Position numbers and translations under genes: made by a program. The notes under the pieces were generated by a model that worked only from the letters and a program-made list of their open reading frames with translations, was not told where the DNA came from and ran no database searches. From Algoriphagus sp. TR-M9 (GTDB lineage Bacteria > Bacteroidota > Bacteroidia > Cytophagales > Cyclobacteriaceae), in assembly GCF_027594545.1 (NCBI RefSeq), contig NZ_CP115160.1:186001-250000 (forward strand): DNA of 64,000 nt, read 5' to 3'. Positions 24,909 through 33,394 of this stretch are shown piece by piece (positions within the stretch are counted from its first letter, which is position 1; each line of letters starts with the position of its first letter).

Positions 24909-25352
24909 GCTTTAATCCATTTTTCTATTAGTCTTAGTAATGTAGATGAAAATATTTACATCATTATTGATAATGGCAAAAGTTGGGAAGAAAATAGGGG
25001 TTTACAATCAGAAAACGCCTTCTTTTCTCTTACGAATAATAAAGTTTACTGTGTGCCTCCTTACTACTTCTCACCTTATAATAGTGATACCTTGGCAAAA
25101 GTAAGTTTATTCCATGGCAGCTTGGATCCAGATATAATTTTGTCAAAGACTGTTAAATGGTCAACCCTGCTGGAATCTTCACCTCTATATTCATCTCAAC
25201 TCAATTATCAAGATTGGGTTAAGATAGAATCTTCCAGACGTGATTTTTTCGTAATACATCCAAAAGATTATTGCGCAAATCGGGAATATTTAGAAGAAAG
25301 TATGCTTAAGGTTTATGCTGTAAAAGTTCATGCAATACAGATGAAAGAATAG
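24909..25352 (+). pseudogene. Possible 5'-eroded gene (99-147 residues)
   Basis: A 147-codon open frame ends with TAG at 25350-25352. Its text is protein-like throughout (NVDENIYIIIDNGKSWEENR, SPLYSSQLNYQDWVKIESSR), but the only usable start is GTG at 25053, which would give 99 residues with no good ribosome site; no ATG exists upstream. The stop overlaps the GTG of the next gene by one base, which suggests that it was once translated in an operon. Either it starts at a non-canonical codon or its 5' end has been lost. No family recognised. Confidence 0.4.
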
Positions 25353-25807
25353 TGAGAGGATTTTATGTTATAATATATGCAGTTGTGGTATTCACCTCTT
25401 GCAATGGGCGTAAAATTGATGATCTAGTAGAGACATCTTTCGAAGCGGAGGAGAAAGAATTGGTCATAATATTTAATAGATTGGAGCCAAATACCGTCTT
25501 TCATGATAGATCGTCAGATGGTATTGAAAGTTTCCAATATTTGAGAGAGGGATTTTACGATCCCAATCTACATATTAGAGTTTCTCATGATCTTGACTTC
25601 CAAAAAAAGAGGCTTACCCGAAAGGATTTAGGAAGCAAGGACGTCTGGTTCGATCAAGAGATGGAATATACTGACTTGTTTCACCTAAGCAGTCTTGATA
25701 CTTACTATATTATTTTCCAAGATGATTATTTAGTAAAGGGTTCTTTGAATCCAGATCACGAATTTGAAGTTTATGAAGTTAGCATTAGTACCGGCGGGAT
25801 AGAGTAA
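25352..25807 (+). CDS. Small lipoprotein of unknown function
   Basis: 151 residues from a GTG that overlaps the previous stop. The short N-terminus (RGFYVIIYAVVVFTSC) ends in a lipobox-like VFTSC, so a lipidated Cys is likely, and the mature protein is acidic with many Tyr, Phe and Asp. No catalytic motif is visible and I do not recognise the family. It closes the AT-rich patch; the next gene is convergent. The GTG start is the only option that keeps the whole signal sequence. Confidence 0.55.
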   Translation: MRGFYVIIYAVVVFTSCNGRKIDDLVETSFEAEEKELVIIFNRLEPNTVFHDRSSDGIESFQYLREGFYDPNLHIRVSHDLDFQKKRLTRKDLGSKDVWFDQEMEYTDLFHLSSLDTYYIIFQDDYLVKGSLNPDHEFEVYEVSISTGGIE

Positions 25808-25847
25808 TGAATTGGTGTTGCAAAGTATCCCAAGTCCACTCATTAAT

Positions 25848-26162
25848 TTAGCGAGCTTTTGAAACAAAATTGCCTTCAGTTTTGATCCTCTTACCCAGCC
25901 ACCCCAAAACAAAAAAAGAAATCACGAAACCAACAGCCGGAAGTGAAAAGAACAACATCTGCCAAAATTCTGCACTGGGATCTGGGTAATAATGAAAGAA
26001 GGAGGTTTTAATGGAAATATCCCAATCCGACATGATACCCAGAGAAGCTAGGTAAATCAGGTAAATAAATACGCCCACCATAATGGCTGAGAAGATCATG
26101 CCTAGGCGGACAAAAACCTTGGCAATCTGAAAACTGGGGTCTAGGCTAAAGGAATTGCTCAT
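25848..26162 (-). CDS. Small two-helix membrane protein
   Basis: 104 residues with two hydrophobic segments, around residues 20-42 (GMIFSAIMVGVFIYLIYLAS) and 68-90 (MLFFSLPAVGFVISFFVLGW), separated by a polar stretch with aromatic residues. Both termini are predicted in the cytoplasm from charge. No motif or family is recognised. It lies between the AT-rich patch and the rpsP operon and has no partner gene on its strand within 180 nt. Confidence 0.6.
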   Translation of the reverse strand: MSNSFSLDPSFQIAKVFVRLGMIFSAIMVGVFIYLIYLASLGIMSDWDISIKTSFFHYYPDPSAEFWQMLFFSLPAVGFVISFFVLGWLGKRIKTEGNFVSKAR

Positions 26163-26299
26163 GGTAGAAAAGTTTGATTAAAAGTGATGTTTAAATGTTT
26201 GTAAAGCAATTATTTAACGTTAAAATGGTTTAAAAGTGTATGGAGGAGTATTTTATTCTGAGACTAGTGACTTGCCGTCCGGGAATATTAGGAAACAAA

Positions 26300-26327
26300 A
26301 AAAGGAACCCATTGCTGGGTTCCTTTT
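26300..26327 (-). terminator. Terminator of the rpsP-rimM-trmD-rplS operon
   Basis: AAAAGGAACCCA and TGGGTTCCTTTT form a perfect 12-bp stem with a 4-nt loop, 21 nt after the rplS stop; the reverse strand has a T run. Confidence 0.92.
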
Positions 26328-26348
26328 CTACTGAAAGAGCAATTGCTC

Positions 26349-26714
26349 TTAGTGCTTCACTCTGATTTTCTCCTTGATACGTGCAGCTTTACCCTGACGT
26401 CCTCTTAGGTAGAATAGACGAGCTCTTCTCACTCTACCTTGTCTCAATAGGTCGATTTGCTCGATCGCAGGAGAGATGATAGGGAAAATACGCTCCACTC
26501 CGATACCGTTAGAGATCTTTCTTACTGTGAAAGTTTCCCCATTGGTGTTCGGGTTTTTACGTTGGATCACAGTTCCTTGAAACTGCTGAACACGCTCTTT
26601 GTTACCTTCTTTGATACGTACGTGTACGTTGATGGTATCACCAGCTTTGAAAGTAGGGAACTTAGCTCTAACCTCGCTGTATTCTGCTTCTACTATTTTA
26701 ATTAGTTCGCTCAT
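26349..26714 (-). CDS. rplS: 50S ribosomal protein L19
   Basis: 121 residues, normal length. [21 protein letters not shown] and the terminal [20 protein letters not shown] are clear L19 marks. The protein sits at the 30S-50S interface. It is the last gene of the canonical rpsP-rimM-trmD-rplS operon, 51 nt after trmD, and is followed by a perfect terminator. Confidence 0.97.
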   Translation of the reverse strand: MSELIKIVEAEYSEVRAKFPTFKAGDTINVHVRIKEGNKERVQQFQGTVIQRKNPNTNGETFTVRKISNGIGVERIFPIISPAIEQIDLLRQGRVRRARLFYLRGRQGKAARIKEKIRVKH

Positions 26715-26765
26715 AGCTTTATCTTTTTATGCTTTCGCTTTTTGCCATCTCTGTGGCTTATTTAA

Positions 26766-27482
26766 TTACTTCTCGTTCGATGTTCCATCGCTTTCTCCCT
26801 GATCCCGGTTTCTGAGTAAATCCGGTCTTCGTTCTTGGGTTCGGCGAACCGACGCTTCGAATCTCCATTCATTTATCTTGGCCTCATGCCCTGATAGCAG
26901 CACATCAGGAACCTTCATTCCTTCATATTCTGCCGGCCGGGTATATACTGGCGGGGCCAGTAGGCCATCTTGGAAAGAATCTGTCAATGCCGAAGTCTCA
27001 TCATTCAGTACTCCCGGGATCAGGCGAATCACAGCATCTGCCACTACTGCAGCTGCTAATTCCCCTCCGGAAAGCACAAAATCGCCAATACTGATTTCTT
27101 TGGTGATGAATCGCTCCCTCACCCGCTCATCCACACCTTTATAATGACCGCAGAGGATCAGCAGGTTTTGGTTGAGTGAAAGTTCATTGGCTATGGACTG
27201 GTCAAAGGTGACTCCATCCGGCGTCATGTAGATGATTTCATCATAGGTGCGCTCTTGCTGTAGTGCCTCTATGCATCGGGCAATAGGCTCGATCATCATG
27301 ACCATTCCGGCTCCCCCTCCAAAAGCATAATCGTCGACCTGCTTTTGCTTGCCCGTTGAGTAATCTCTCAGGTTGATTACCCGGATTTTGGCTACACCTT
27401 TGTCTTCCGCTCTTTTCAGAATGGAGTGCGCAAAGGGGCTGTCCAACAATCCCGGTACCACCGTGATGATGTCAATGTGCAT
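26766..27482 (-). CDS. trmD: tRNA (guanine37-N1)-methyltransferase
   Basis: 238 residues. The SPOUT trefoil-knot motifs are visible: [15 protein letters not shown] and [15 protein letters not shown], with GGGAGMVM near residue 57. TrmD methylates G37 next to the anticodon of several tRNAs using SAM and prevents frameshifting. It begins 3 nt after the rimM stop. Confidence 0.97.
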   Translation of the reverse strand: MHIDIITVVPGLLDSPFAHSILKRAEDKGVAKIRVINLRDYSTGKQKQVDDYAFGGGAGMVMMIEPIARCIEALQQERTYDEIIYMTPDGVTFDQSIANELSLNQNLLILCGHYKGVDERVRERFITKEISIGDFVLSGGELAAAVVADAVIRLIPGVLNDETSALTDSFQDGLLAPPVYTRPAEYEGMKVPDVLLSGHEAKINEWRFEASVRRTQERRPDLLRNRDQGESDGTSNEK

Positions 27483-27485
27483 GGG

Positions 27486-28016
27486 TCAGTCTTCCAAATA
27501 AATTTCAAGTAAACCTTCGGGTAGCTGGCAGAAAACTTTTTTTGCTGCCTTGTCCACCTTTTGGATAATTCCGTCCTGAATCGGTATCAAAACTTCTTTG
27601 TCCTGGTGTGTCACTCCGAGGAGATTCTGTGTATCCAGGTCATAAACGATCTGGACAGTTCCGATCAGTCCTTTGGTCTCGTCAAAGACCTCAAAGCCGA
27701 TCAAATCGTGATAGAAATACTGGTCCTCTTCCAGCTCAGGTAGTGCGGTGAGTGGAAGGTAAGCTCCCAATCCTACTAAATCTTCTACCTGTTCTATAGA
27801 GTTTAGATCCTCAAATTTTGCCAATGCTTTGTTTCCAGGTTGGAGTACAAAGTGCTCCAGGAAAAACGGCACCAGCCGGGATTTTTGCTCTAGGAATAAA
27901 TGCTCGATGCCTTCATAATCTTCTGGATAATCCACATCTAGCACTACGACCACTTCTCCACGAAGTCCATGAACCTTAGACACGTAGCCTAACTGAAAGC
28001 TTTGGTCCTTATTCAT
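27486..28016 (-). CDS. rimM: Ribosome maturation factor RimM
   Basis: 176 residues. GYVSKVHGLRGEVVV at the N-terminus is the RimM beta-barrel signature, and YFYHDLIGFEVF opens the C-terminal PRC-barrel domain, followed by VLIPIQDGIIQKVD. It assists maturation of the 30S head by binding S19. Position between rpsP (12 nt) and trmD (3 nt) is canonical. Confidence 0.95.
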   Translation of the reverse strand: MNKDQSFQLGYVSKVHGLRGEVVVVLDVDYPEDYEGIEHLFLEQKSRLVPFFLEHFVLQPGNKALAKFEDLNSIEQVEDLVGLGAYLPLTALPELEEDQYFYHDLIGFEVFDETKGLIGTVQIVYDLDTQNLLGVTHQDKEVLIPIQDGIIQKVDKAAKKVFCQLPEGLLEIYLED

Positions 28017-28028
28017 GGGGATGTTGTA

Positions 28029-28616
28029 TTAAGCTTTTGCTTCGTCTTCGCCTTCAGCTGGAGTTTCACCTTCAGCAGCAGGAGCTTCTTCAGTTGCAGC
28101 TTCTTCTTCAGGAGCAGGATTGTTTGCAGCTTCAGCAGCAGCTAGAAGTGCTTTTTGCTCATCTTCTCTTGCTTTGATCGCGTCTAGTCTAGCTTGGTTT
28201 TTAGCAGTTTCTGCATCCAATGCTTTCTGACGTGCCTCAGCTTTCGCTTTGTTGATGCCTTCAGTTTTGCCTGCGATCTTAGTTTCTTTCTCGTTCAGCC
28301 ATGCTTCGAATTTTGCATCAGCTTGTTCTTGCGTGATAGCGCCTTTCAAAACACCGATCTGAAGATGTTTTTTCAGCATTACACCTCTGTAAGAAAGCAT
28401 TGCTTTTACAGTGTCTGTAGGCTGAGCTCCGTTCAACAACCATTTAAGAGCGCGCTCATTGTTGATGTTGATAGAAGCAGGATTCGTGTTTGGATTGTAA
28501 GATCCGATTTTCTCGATGAAGCGTCCATCACGTGGAGCTCTTGCATCAGCTACCACCACGTCGTAGATAGCCATTTTTCTTCTACCTCTTCGTGCTAATC
28601 TGATTTTTACTGACAT
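28029..28616 (-). CDS. rpsP: 30S ribosomal protein S16 with acidic C-terminal extension
   Basis: 195 residues, about twice the usual S16. The first ~85 residues ([31 protein letters not shown]) are ordinary S16. The rest is a charged helix ([20 protein letters not shown]) followed by an Ala/Glu/Pro-rich tail beginning near residue 160. Such extensions are known in Bacteroidota S16. It leads the operon from a TATCTTTG promoter. The function of the tail is not established. Confidence 0.95.
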   Translation of the reverse strand: MSVKIRLARRGRRKMAIYDVVVADARAPRDGRFIEKIGSYNPNTNPASININNERALKWLLNGAQPTDTVKAMLSYRGVMLKKHLQIGVLKGAITQEQADAKFEAWLNEKETKIAGKTEGINKAKAEARQKALDAETAKNQARLDAIKAREDEQKALLAAAEAANNPAPEEEAATEEAPAAEGETPAEGEDEAKA

Positions 28617-28671
28617 AAATTATAATGTATTTAGTGAGTGGATGGAACCCGTCCATCCTAATTTTGGAGTG

Positions 28672-28679
28672 CAAAGATA
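28672..28679 (-). promoter_or_regulatory. -7 box (TATCTTTG) for the rpsP operon
   Basis: Reverse-strand TATCTTTG 55 nt before the rpsP start, with a TTTAC element ~18 nt further upstream as a possible weak -33. Confidence 0.6.
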
Positions 28680-28766
28680 GGGTAAATCCTTGTAAAGCCA
28701 TAAGTTGGCTAAAGAATATTTGCCAGAAAGGGGTGTTTTCTTTTATCTTGCGAAACAATTATCTCT

Positions 28767-28838
28767 GGCCCCGTAGTTCAATGGATAGAATAGAAGTTTC
28801 CTAAACTTTAGATCTAGGTTCGATTCCTAGCGGGGCTA
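28767..28838 (+). tRNA. tRNA-Arg (anticodon CCT)
   Basis: A complete cloverleaf can be folded: acceptor GGCCCCG with CGGGGCT, D arm GTTC/GAAT, anticodon stem GAAGT/ACTTT around loop TTCCTAA (anticodon CCT, decoding AGG), a 4-nt variable loop, and T arm CTAGG-TTCGATT-CCTAG. The discriminator is A and CCA is not encoded. It stands alone between rpsP and a convergent SDR gene. Confidence 0.95.
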
Positions 28839-28848
28839 CTATTCTTTT

Positions 28849-29646
28849 TTACTTTAGCGGGACAGTATTTTCATCCTTGGGTACATTTCGGCCTATCATG
28901 GGGAATTGTTCCAAATCCACCACCTGACCACTGATAGGTCCACTTTCATCCCCAAGCCAATACACTGAAGCCGATGCTATTTCCTCCGGAAAAATCAATC
29001 TACCTGAAGGGGTATAGACATTGGGTAGGTTTTCATACCAGGTATCGGAAAGCCCATGCTCTTTCTTTCGGGCAATTTCATTTTCAGTTAAAACCCAACC
29101 CGGATTGATCTGATTGACCCGAACGCCTTTTTCACGGAAAAGATTGTCACCCAAGTTACGGGTCATGGTCATCAGCGCTCCTTTTGTCATGCTGTATGCC
29201 AATAGATTATGCTCTCCGCTATAGGCATTGATAGATCCTATATTCAAAACTGCGCCACGACTTGCTATAAGATGGGGAAGTGCTGCTTGGATCAAGAACA
29301 GCGGCGCAGCGGTATTGACTTCCATAATTCGGTTTAAAAACGCATGGTCTGTGTCATAAATAGTGGATGCGGCTACTATCGCAGCGTTATTAACTAGGGA
29401 GTCCAGTCGGCCCCATGTCTGTAGGGCCAGATCTACCAGCCTCCCGGCAGCACCTTCACTGGCAATGTCCTCTATGTGAAGCCTGGCATTAGCAGGACCT
29501 AATTCGGAAACTACCTGCATACCAAGTTCCTCTTCCAATCCATGAATGATGACTTTAGCTCCTTCAGCAACTACTTTCTGGGCGATGGCTTTGCCGATGC
29601 CCATGGTACTCCCGGTGACGATGATGACTTTTCCTTTAAGACGCAT
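28849..29646 (-). CDS. SDR family oxidoreductase
   Basis: 265 residues, classical short-chain dehydrogenase. The NAD(P) site is TGSTMGIGKAIA at residues 11-22, the NNA motif is LVNNAAIV, and the catalytic Tyr and Lys are in YSMTK. The C-terminal SGQVVDLEQFP differs from the common TGQ-DGG ending. It is the last gene behind SMP-30, dipeptidase and RsmI-like genes on the same strand, 112 nt after SMP-30. Association with a gluconolactonase-like SMP-30 suggests sugar metabolism, but no substrate can be named. Confidence 0.85.
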   Translation of the reverse strand: MRLKGKVIIVTGSTMGIGKAIAQKVVAEGAKVIIHGLEEELGMQVVSELGPANARLHIEDIASEGAAGRLVDLALQTWGRLDSLVNNAAIVAASTIYDTDHAFLNRIMEVNTAAPLFLIQAALPHLIASRGAVLNIGSINAYSGEHNLLAYSMTKGALMTMTRNLGDNLFREKGVRVNQINPGWVLTENEIARKKEHGLSDTWYENLPNVYTPSGRLIFPEEIASASVYWLGDESGPISGQVVDLEQFPMIGRNVPKDENTVPLK

Positions 29647-29758
29647 GGTTATAAGTTTAAAAATTCACTGCTTGGTTTTGAAGATAGTGAAAATTACAAA
29701 ACTTGCATTCCTGTTCCATAGGGTGAGGTGCCAAGGCCTGATTTCAAACCTGTTGAGT

Positions 29759-30649
29759 TCAAAATTGGAAGGGGTGGGCCGGAAATCCCTTTGTCTCTGT
29801 CTTTACTAAAAACACATCCCCACTCAATGGGAAATTTCTAAGTTGATCATCACTGAGGTTTTCCTGGGCCGTGGTGATCAAAAGCGTGTCTAGATTTTCT
29901 CCCCCAAAACAACAGGAAGTCACATGGGGAGCGGGGACTTCGATTTTCTCGATTAATTCCCCAGATTTTGGATTCCAGCAGTAAACTCCTGATCCACCAA
30001 AATGTGCCACCCAAAGCATACCAGACTGATCTATGCTCATTCCATCTGGCATGCCCAGCTCTTTTGGAATTTGCACTGCCACTTTTCTAAAAGAAATGGA
30101 GCCGGTTTCCAGAACGAAATCGAAGGCCTTGATCTCACGAGAAGGGCTGTCTATGAAGTACAGGGTTTGGTTGTCTGCTGTCCAGGCCAATCCATTGGAA
30201 ATGGTCAGTTGGTCGAGCTGAAGATTAGGATTCAGGTCTTTGCCTATACGGTAAAGGGAGGCAGCTCCTTTGGTAAATTCAGTACTCATTGTCCCGGCCC
30301 AGAGCCTTCCTTTTGCATCACATTTGCCGTCGTTAAATCGGTTCAGCGGGAGCTTGTCTTCTACTTGGGTAAGCCATTGAAGTTCTGCTGATTCTAAATC
30401 AAAGGCAGCGATTCTTCGGTCCAGCGCTAGTACCAGCTTATTTTTTTCTCCTTGTGCGACCAGGGCTAGGCGGTGTGGAAATGTTTTTATGCTAGTTTGG
30501 CTAGAGGCGAGGTGATGCTCAAAGAGTTTCCCGTTTTCTATGTCCACCCAGAAGAAGCTTTTTCTAGCTTCATGCCAAATGGGGCTTTCGCCTAGATAGC
30601 ACTGGGAAGGGTAGAAACTTTTGGTTATTGAAGTGGTTTTTAAGTCCAT
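29759..30649 (-). CDS. SMP-30/gluconolactonase-like protein
   Basis: 296 residues from ATG 30649, preceded by an AGAAAGG ribosome site; an in-frame start 24 nt upstream lies deeper in the dipeptidase gene and is less likely. LGESPIWHEARKSFFWVDIE is the N-terminal SMP-30 metal-binding Glu region, RFNDGKCDAKGRLWAGTMS the central metal site, and DGMSIDQSGMLWVAHFGGSGVY a late blade. The family are calcium/zinc six-bladed propeller lactonases acting on sugar lactones. The gene overlaps the dipeptidase stop by 10 nt. Substrate unknown. Confidence 0.88.
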   Translation of the reverse strand: MDLKTTSITKSFYPSQCYLGESPIWHEARKSFFWVDIENGKLFEHHLASSQTSIKTFPHRLALVAQGEKNKLVLALDRRIAAFDLESAELQWLTQVEDKLPLNRFNDGKCDAKGRLWAGTMSTEFTKGAASLYRIGKDLNPNLQLDQLTISNGLAWTADNQTLYFIDSPSREIKAFDFVLETGSISFRKVAVQIPKELGMPDGMSIDQSGMLWVAHFGGSGVYCWNPKSGELIEKIEVPAPHVTSCCFGGENLDTLLITTAQENLSDDQLRNFPLSGDVFLVKTETKGFPAHPFQF

Positions 30650-31710
30650 GCCTTTCTTAAGAAGTTTAACCAATTTCCATGCATTACTTTCCTCACATCC
30701 TCATCAGAATATCCTCTTTGCCTCAGAAGATCAGGTATTTTACTTAAATCTGCGATGCTATTAAGATCCTGGGGCGCCTGTTCCTTTCCAAATGCCCCAT
30801 CTAAATCCGACCCTATTCCAATATGATTGGCATTACCTGCTACTTGGCAGATATGGTCCAAGTGATCGAGCACGGTGTTTAGGGTGACGTTTCTTTCTTG
30901 GGGTGTGGTTTTTCCTCTTTCCCATCCAGGGCTGAGCATCCAGGCGTCCATTGCTCCACCGATCACTGCTCCTCTGTCCACCAGTGCTTTGATCATCTCG
31001 TCCGAAAATTGCCTGTTGTGGTCTACTAGTGCGCGACAGTTATTGTGACTTGCCCAAACTGGACCTTTGTAAATTTCCAGGGCTTCCCAAAATGCCAAAT
31101 CGCATAAGTGTGTGGCATCCAGTATAAATCCCAGTTCATCCATTTTGCGAAGCAAAGTTTTACCATCCGCACTCAATGGCGCCGAGGCGTCAGTGCCATA
31201 AGCATACCTCCCGGGGCCGTAGTGCGCTGGGCCCAGGGCACGAAGACCATATTCATAGGCCTTTTCTAAATAATCCACCCGCACGATAGAGTCGGCACCT
31301 TCTAGAGACAGGATAAACCCCACCGGTTTGTTTGAGTTGTCTTCCCCGTTTTCCCAAAGAGAAATATGAGTGTTTAACTCAGCTGAATTTTTGATTTGGG
31401 TCATTTCTCCTAGCTCTTCCATAGTTTGGTACCAGGCTAGTTGACCTTGGGTCTGAGCCCAGGCCTGAGCTGGGGAATGCCATCCGGGTAGTGTGTTCCC
31501 TGGTGCCACATAGCGGGCGATCTGGGTGGCTACCACCAGGCCAATATTTCCTGCGCGTAAATATGGAAGTGACACGACAGCATTGCCGCGGTCAGGTTTA
31601 TCAGTGAGTCCTTTTTCTCTGGCGTTGATATCCGAGGCTGGTAGTGTAAGGTCCCGGTTCCACTCCAGGGCATTCATACTGAGGTCAAGATGGGCGTCTA
31701 TGGTAAACAT
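30640..31710 (-). CDS. Membrane-dipeptidase-like peptidase (M19)
   Basis: 356 residues. Metal-binding features of M19 renal-dipeptidase-like enzymes are visible: DAHLD at the N-terminus, LSLEGADS for the bridging Glu near residue 126, DATHLCDLAFWEAL, and ASHNNCRAL for the later His ligands, with GIGSDLDGAFG near the end. No signal peptide is evident, so it is probably cytoplasmic. Family members hydrolyse dipeptides with a D- or dehydro-residue at the C-terminal position. It starts 3 nt after the RsmI-like gene and overlaps the SMP-30 start. Confidence 0.88.
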   Translation of the reverse strand: MFTIDAHLDLSMNALEWNRDLTLPASDINAREKGLTDKPDRGNAVVSLPYLRAGNIGLVVATQIARYVAPGNTLPGWHSPAQAWAQTQGQLAWYQTMEELGEMTQIKNSAELNTHISLWENGEDNSNKPVGFILSLEGADSIVRVDYLEKAYEYGLRALGPAHYGPGRYAYGTDASAPLSADGKTLLRKMDELGFILDATHLCDLAFWEALEIYKGPVWASHNNCRALVDHNRQFSDEMIKALVDRGAVIGGAMDAWMLSPGWERGKTTPQERNVTLNTVLDHLDHICQVAGNANHIGIGSDLDGAFGKEQAPQDLNSIADLSKIPDLLRQRGYSDEDVRKVMHGNWLNFLRKAWT

Positions 31711-31713
31711 GGG

Positions 31714-32424
31714 TTAAAAACTTTGGAGTACGAAAACAGTGGGGATTTTATGTAAGTCAAGTGGGATTTTCTTCCACTCTTGAGCGGATTTAGTCAGAAT
31801 CATTTCATCAGAACCGGTGATGTTTTTGGCGATGCAAAGCTTAGTCTGCGGAGAGAGGTTCTTCAGTAAGTCCTCCAGAAGCTGATTGTTTCGGAAGGGG
31901 GTTTCCATAAAAATCTGTGCACGCCGCTCCCGAAGAGATTCGGATTCCAGCTTTTTGATGGCAGCTGATTTCTCTTTTTTATCAATGGGCAGATAGCCAT
32001 GAAAAGCAAAGGACTGTCCCGAAAAGCCTGAACCCATCAATGCCATGAACATGGAGCTGGGACCGGATAGGGGAACTACTTGTATGCCTTTTTTATGCGC
32101 ATGCTCTACTGCCAGTGCTCCCGGATCTGCGATTCCCGGGCAACCAGCTTCTGAGATAATTCCTATATCAGCGCCGTTGATGAGGGGCTGCATCAGTCGG
32201 TTGATGAATTCGGGGGAGGTTCCCTTGTCCAAGATTTCCATGTGTACCTGTTCCAGATTGACCCCAAGTTTTAGGCTGCTGATGTATCGCCTGGCGCTGC
32301 GCATATTTTCTACCAGGTAGACTTTGGTGTTTGCAATGACCTCTCGTACCTGCGGAGTGATGACAGCATTTTGGGTGTTTTCTGCGAGGACATTGGGTAT
32401 GAGGAATAGTTTTCCTTTGGGCAT
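31714..32424 (-). CDS. SAM-dependent methyltransferase of the RsmI (tetrapyrrole methylase) family
   Basis: 236 residues. ISEAGCPGIADPGALAVEHA and VPLSGPSSMFMALMGSGF are the diagnostic SAM-binding and ribosomal RNA methyltransferase I motifs. RsmI methylates the 2'-O of C1402 in 16S rRNA. The N-terminus (LFLIPNVLAENTQNAV) and length are those of the shorter Bacteroidota paralogue, so the true target is less sure. It heads an operon with dipeptidase, SMP-30 and SDR genes. Confidence 0.8.
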   Translation of the reverse strand: MPKGKLFLIPNVLAENTQNAVITPQVREVIANTKVYLVENMRSARRYISSLKLGVNLEQVHMEILDKGTSPEFINRLMQPLINGADIGIISEAGCPGIADPGALAVEHAHKKGIQVVPLSGPSSMFMALMGSGFSGQSFAFHGYLPIDKKEKSAAIKKLESESLRERRAQIFMETPFRNNQLLEDLLKNLSPQTKLCIAKNITGSDEMILTKSAQEWKKIPLDLHKIPTVFVLQSF

Positions 32425-32503
32425 AATGCTGATGGGTTAAAAAAGAACTGGAATTTAGGAGTTGATTGTATGTTTTTAGCGAAGCGGCATAGAGGGGTTT
32501 GTC

Positions 32504-33262
32504 CTATTTTAAGAATTTCCTGACTTCCTTTACCACTGCATCTGGCTGCTCAGCATGAAGCCAATGCCCTGCATCTGCAATGAATTCCACTTCATTGTTT
32601 GGAAAGAATGTATTGATATCGTCTAAGTCTGACTGCTGGACGTAGGCCGAATTAGCTCCCGCCAGAAACAAGGTGGGGCCGTCGAAGCTTCCTCCTTCTG
32701 GCAAAGCTTCCCCCACATTATTGATCTTTTCCGTGATCACAGGCAGGTTTATTTTCCAAATAAAACCATCTGAATCTCTTCCTAAGCTTTTGAGAAGGAA
32801 CTGCCGGATTCCCATTTCTGAAATATACTTGGCCAGTTCATCATCGGCTTCTTTTCTGGATTGGATTGTTTTCAGGTCGATGGCATTTAACCCCTCCAAA
32901 ATCGACTGATGGTGAACCGGATAGTACCTTGGGGCTATGTCTGCCACGATCAATTTTTCCACTTTTTCGGGGAATTTGAGCGCAAAATTCATAACCGTCT
33001 TTCCTCCCATAGAGTGCCCCATCAAGTATGTTTTCTCCAGTCCTTCCTTATCCATGAATTCCTTCAGGTCACTGGCCATCACCTCGTAATTCCATTCCGT
33101 GGACTGAGGAGAATCTCCATGGTTTCTTTGATCTATGAGGTATAGCGTGTAATTGTCCTTGAGTTCTTTGGAAATACTGAACCAGTTGTCCGCAGAACCA
33201 AACAGGCCATGTAGTATGATTAAGGGTTTACCTGCACCTAGTTTTTTGAAATTTAATTGCAT
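32504..33262 (-). CDS. Alpha/beta-hydrolase (YbfF-like esterase)
   Basis: 252 residues. HGLFGSADNW is the oxyanion segment; the nucleophile is S84 in GHSMGGKT, and the catalytic His lies in DAGHWLHAEQP near the C-terminus. This fits the YbfF-type small-acyl esterase group in the alpha/beta-hydrolase superfamily. It has a heptamer-repeat tract 15 nt before the start codon and stands as a single gene between the RsmI-like gene and pdxJ. Confidence 0.85.
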   Translation of the reverse strand: MQLNFKKLGAGKPLIILHGLFGSADNWFSISKELKDNYTLYLIDQRNHGDSPQSTEWNYEVMASDLKEFMDKEGLEKTYLMGHSMGGKTVMNFALKFPEKVEKLIVADIAPRYYPVHHQSILEGLNAIDLKTIQSRKEADDELAKYISEMGIRQFLLKSLGRDSDGFIWKINLPVITEKINNVGEALPEGGSFDGPTLFLAGANSAYVQQSDLDDINTFFPNNEVEFIADAGHWLHAEQPDAVVKEVRKFLK

Positions 33263-33276
33263 ATCATTTTAATTGT

Positions 33277-33306
33277 CATCAGACCACTGACGACGGTCAA
33301 CTGCCG
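33277..33306 (-). repeat. Degenerate heptamer tract upstream of the esterase
   Basis: Reverse strand reads CAGTTGA, CCGTCGT, CAGTGGT, CTGATGA: four 7-mers close to CTGTGGA, ending ~15 nt before the start codon. It repeats the position and orientation seen at 2364-2394. Confidence 0.6.
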
Positions 33307-33362
33307 CATAGTGATCAGGTTGGGTTGATAGTAATTGGATGGCTATATTATAGGTGATGAAG

Positions 33363-33392
33363 CAGTGGGCTGTGGTGGCCACTATTGACAAT
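33363..33392 (+). repeat. Possible further heptamer tract
   Basis: Reads CAGTGGG, CTGTGGT, GGCCACT, ATTGACA just downstream of the pdxJ stop. Weaker than the other tracts. Confidence 0.4.
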
Positions 33393-33394
33393 AC

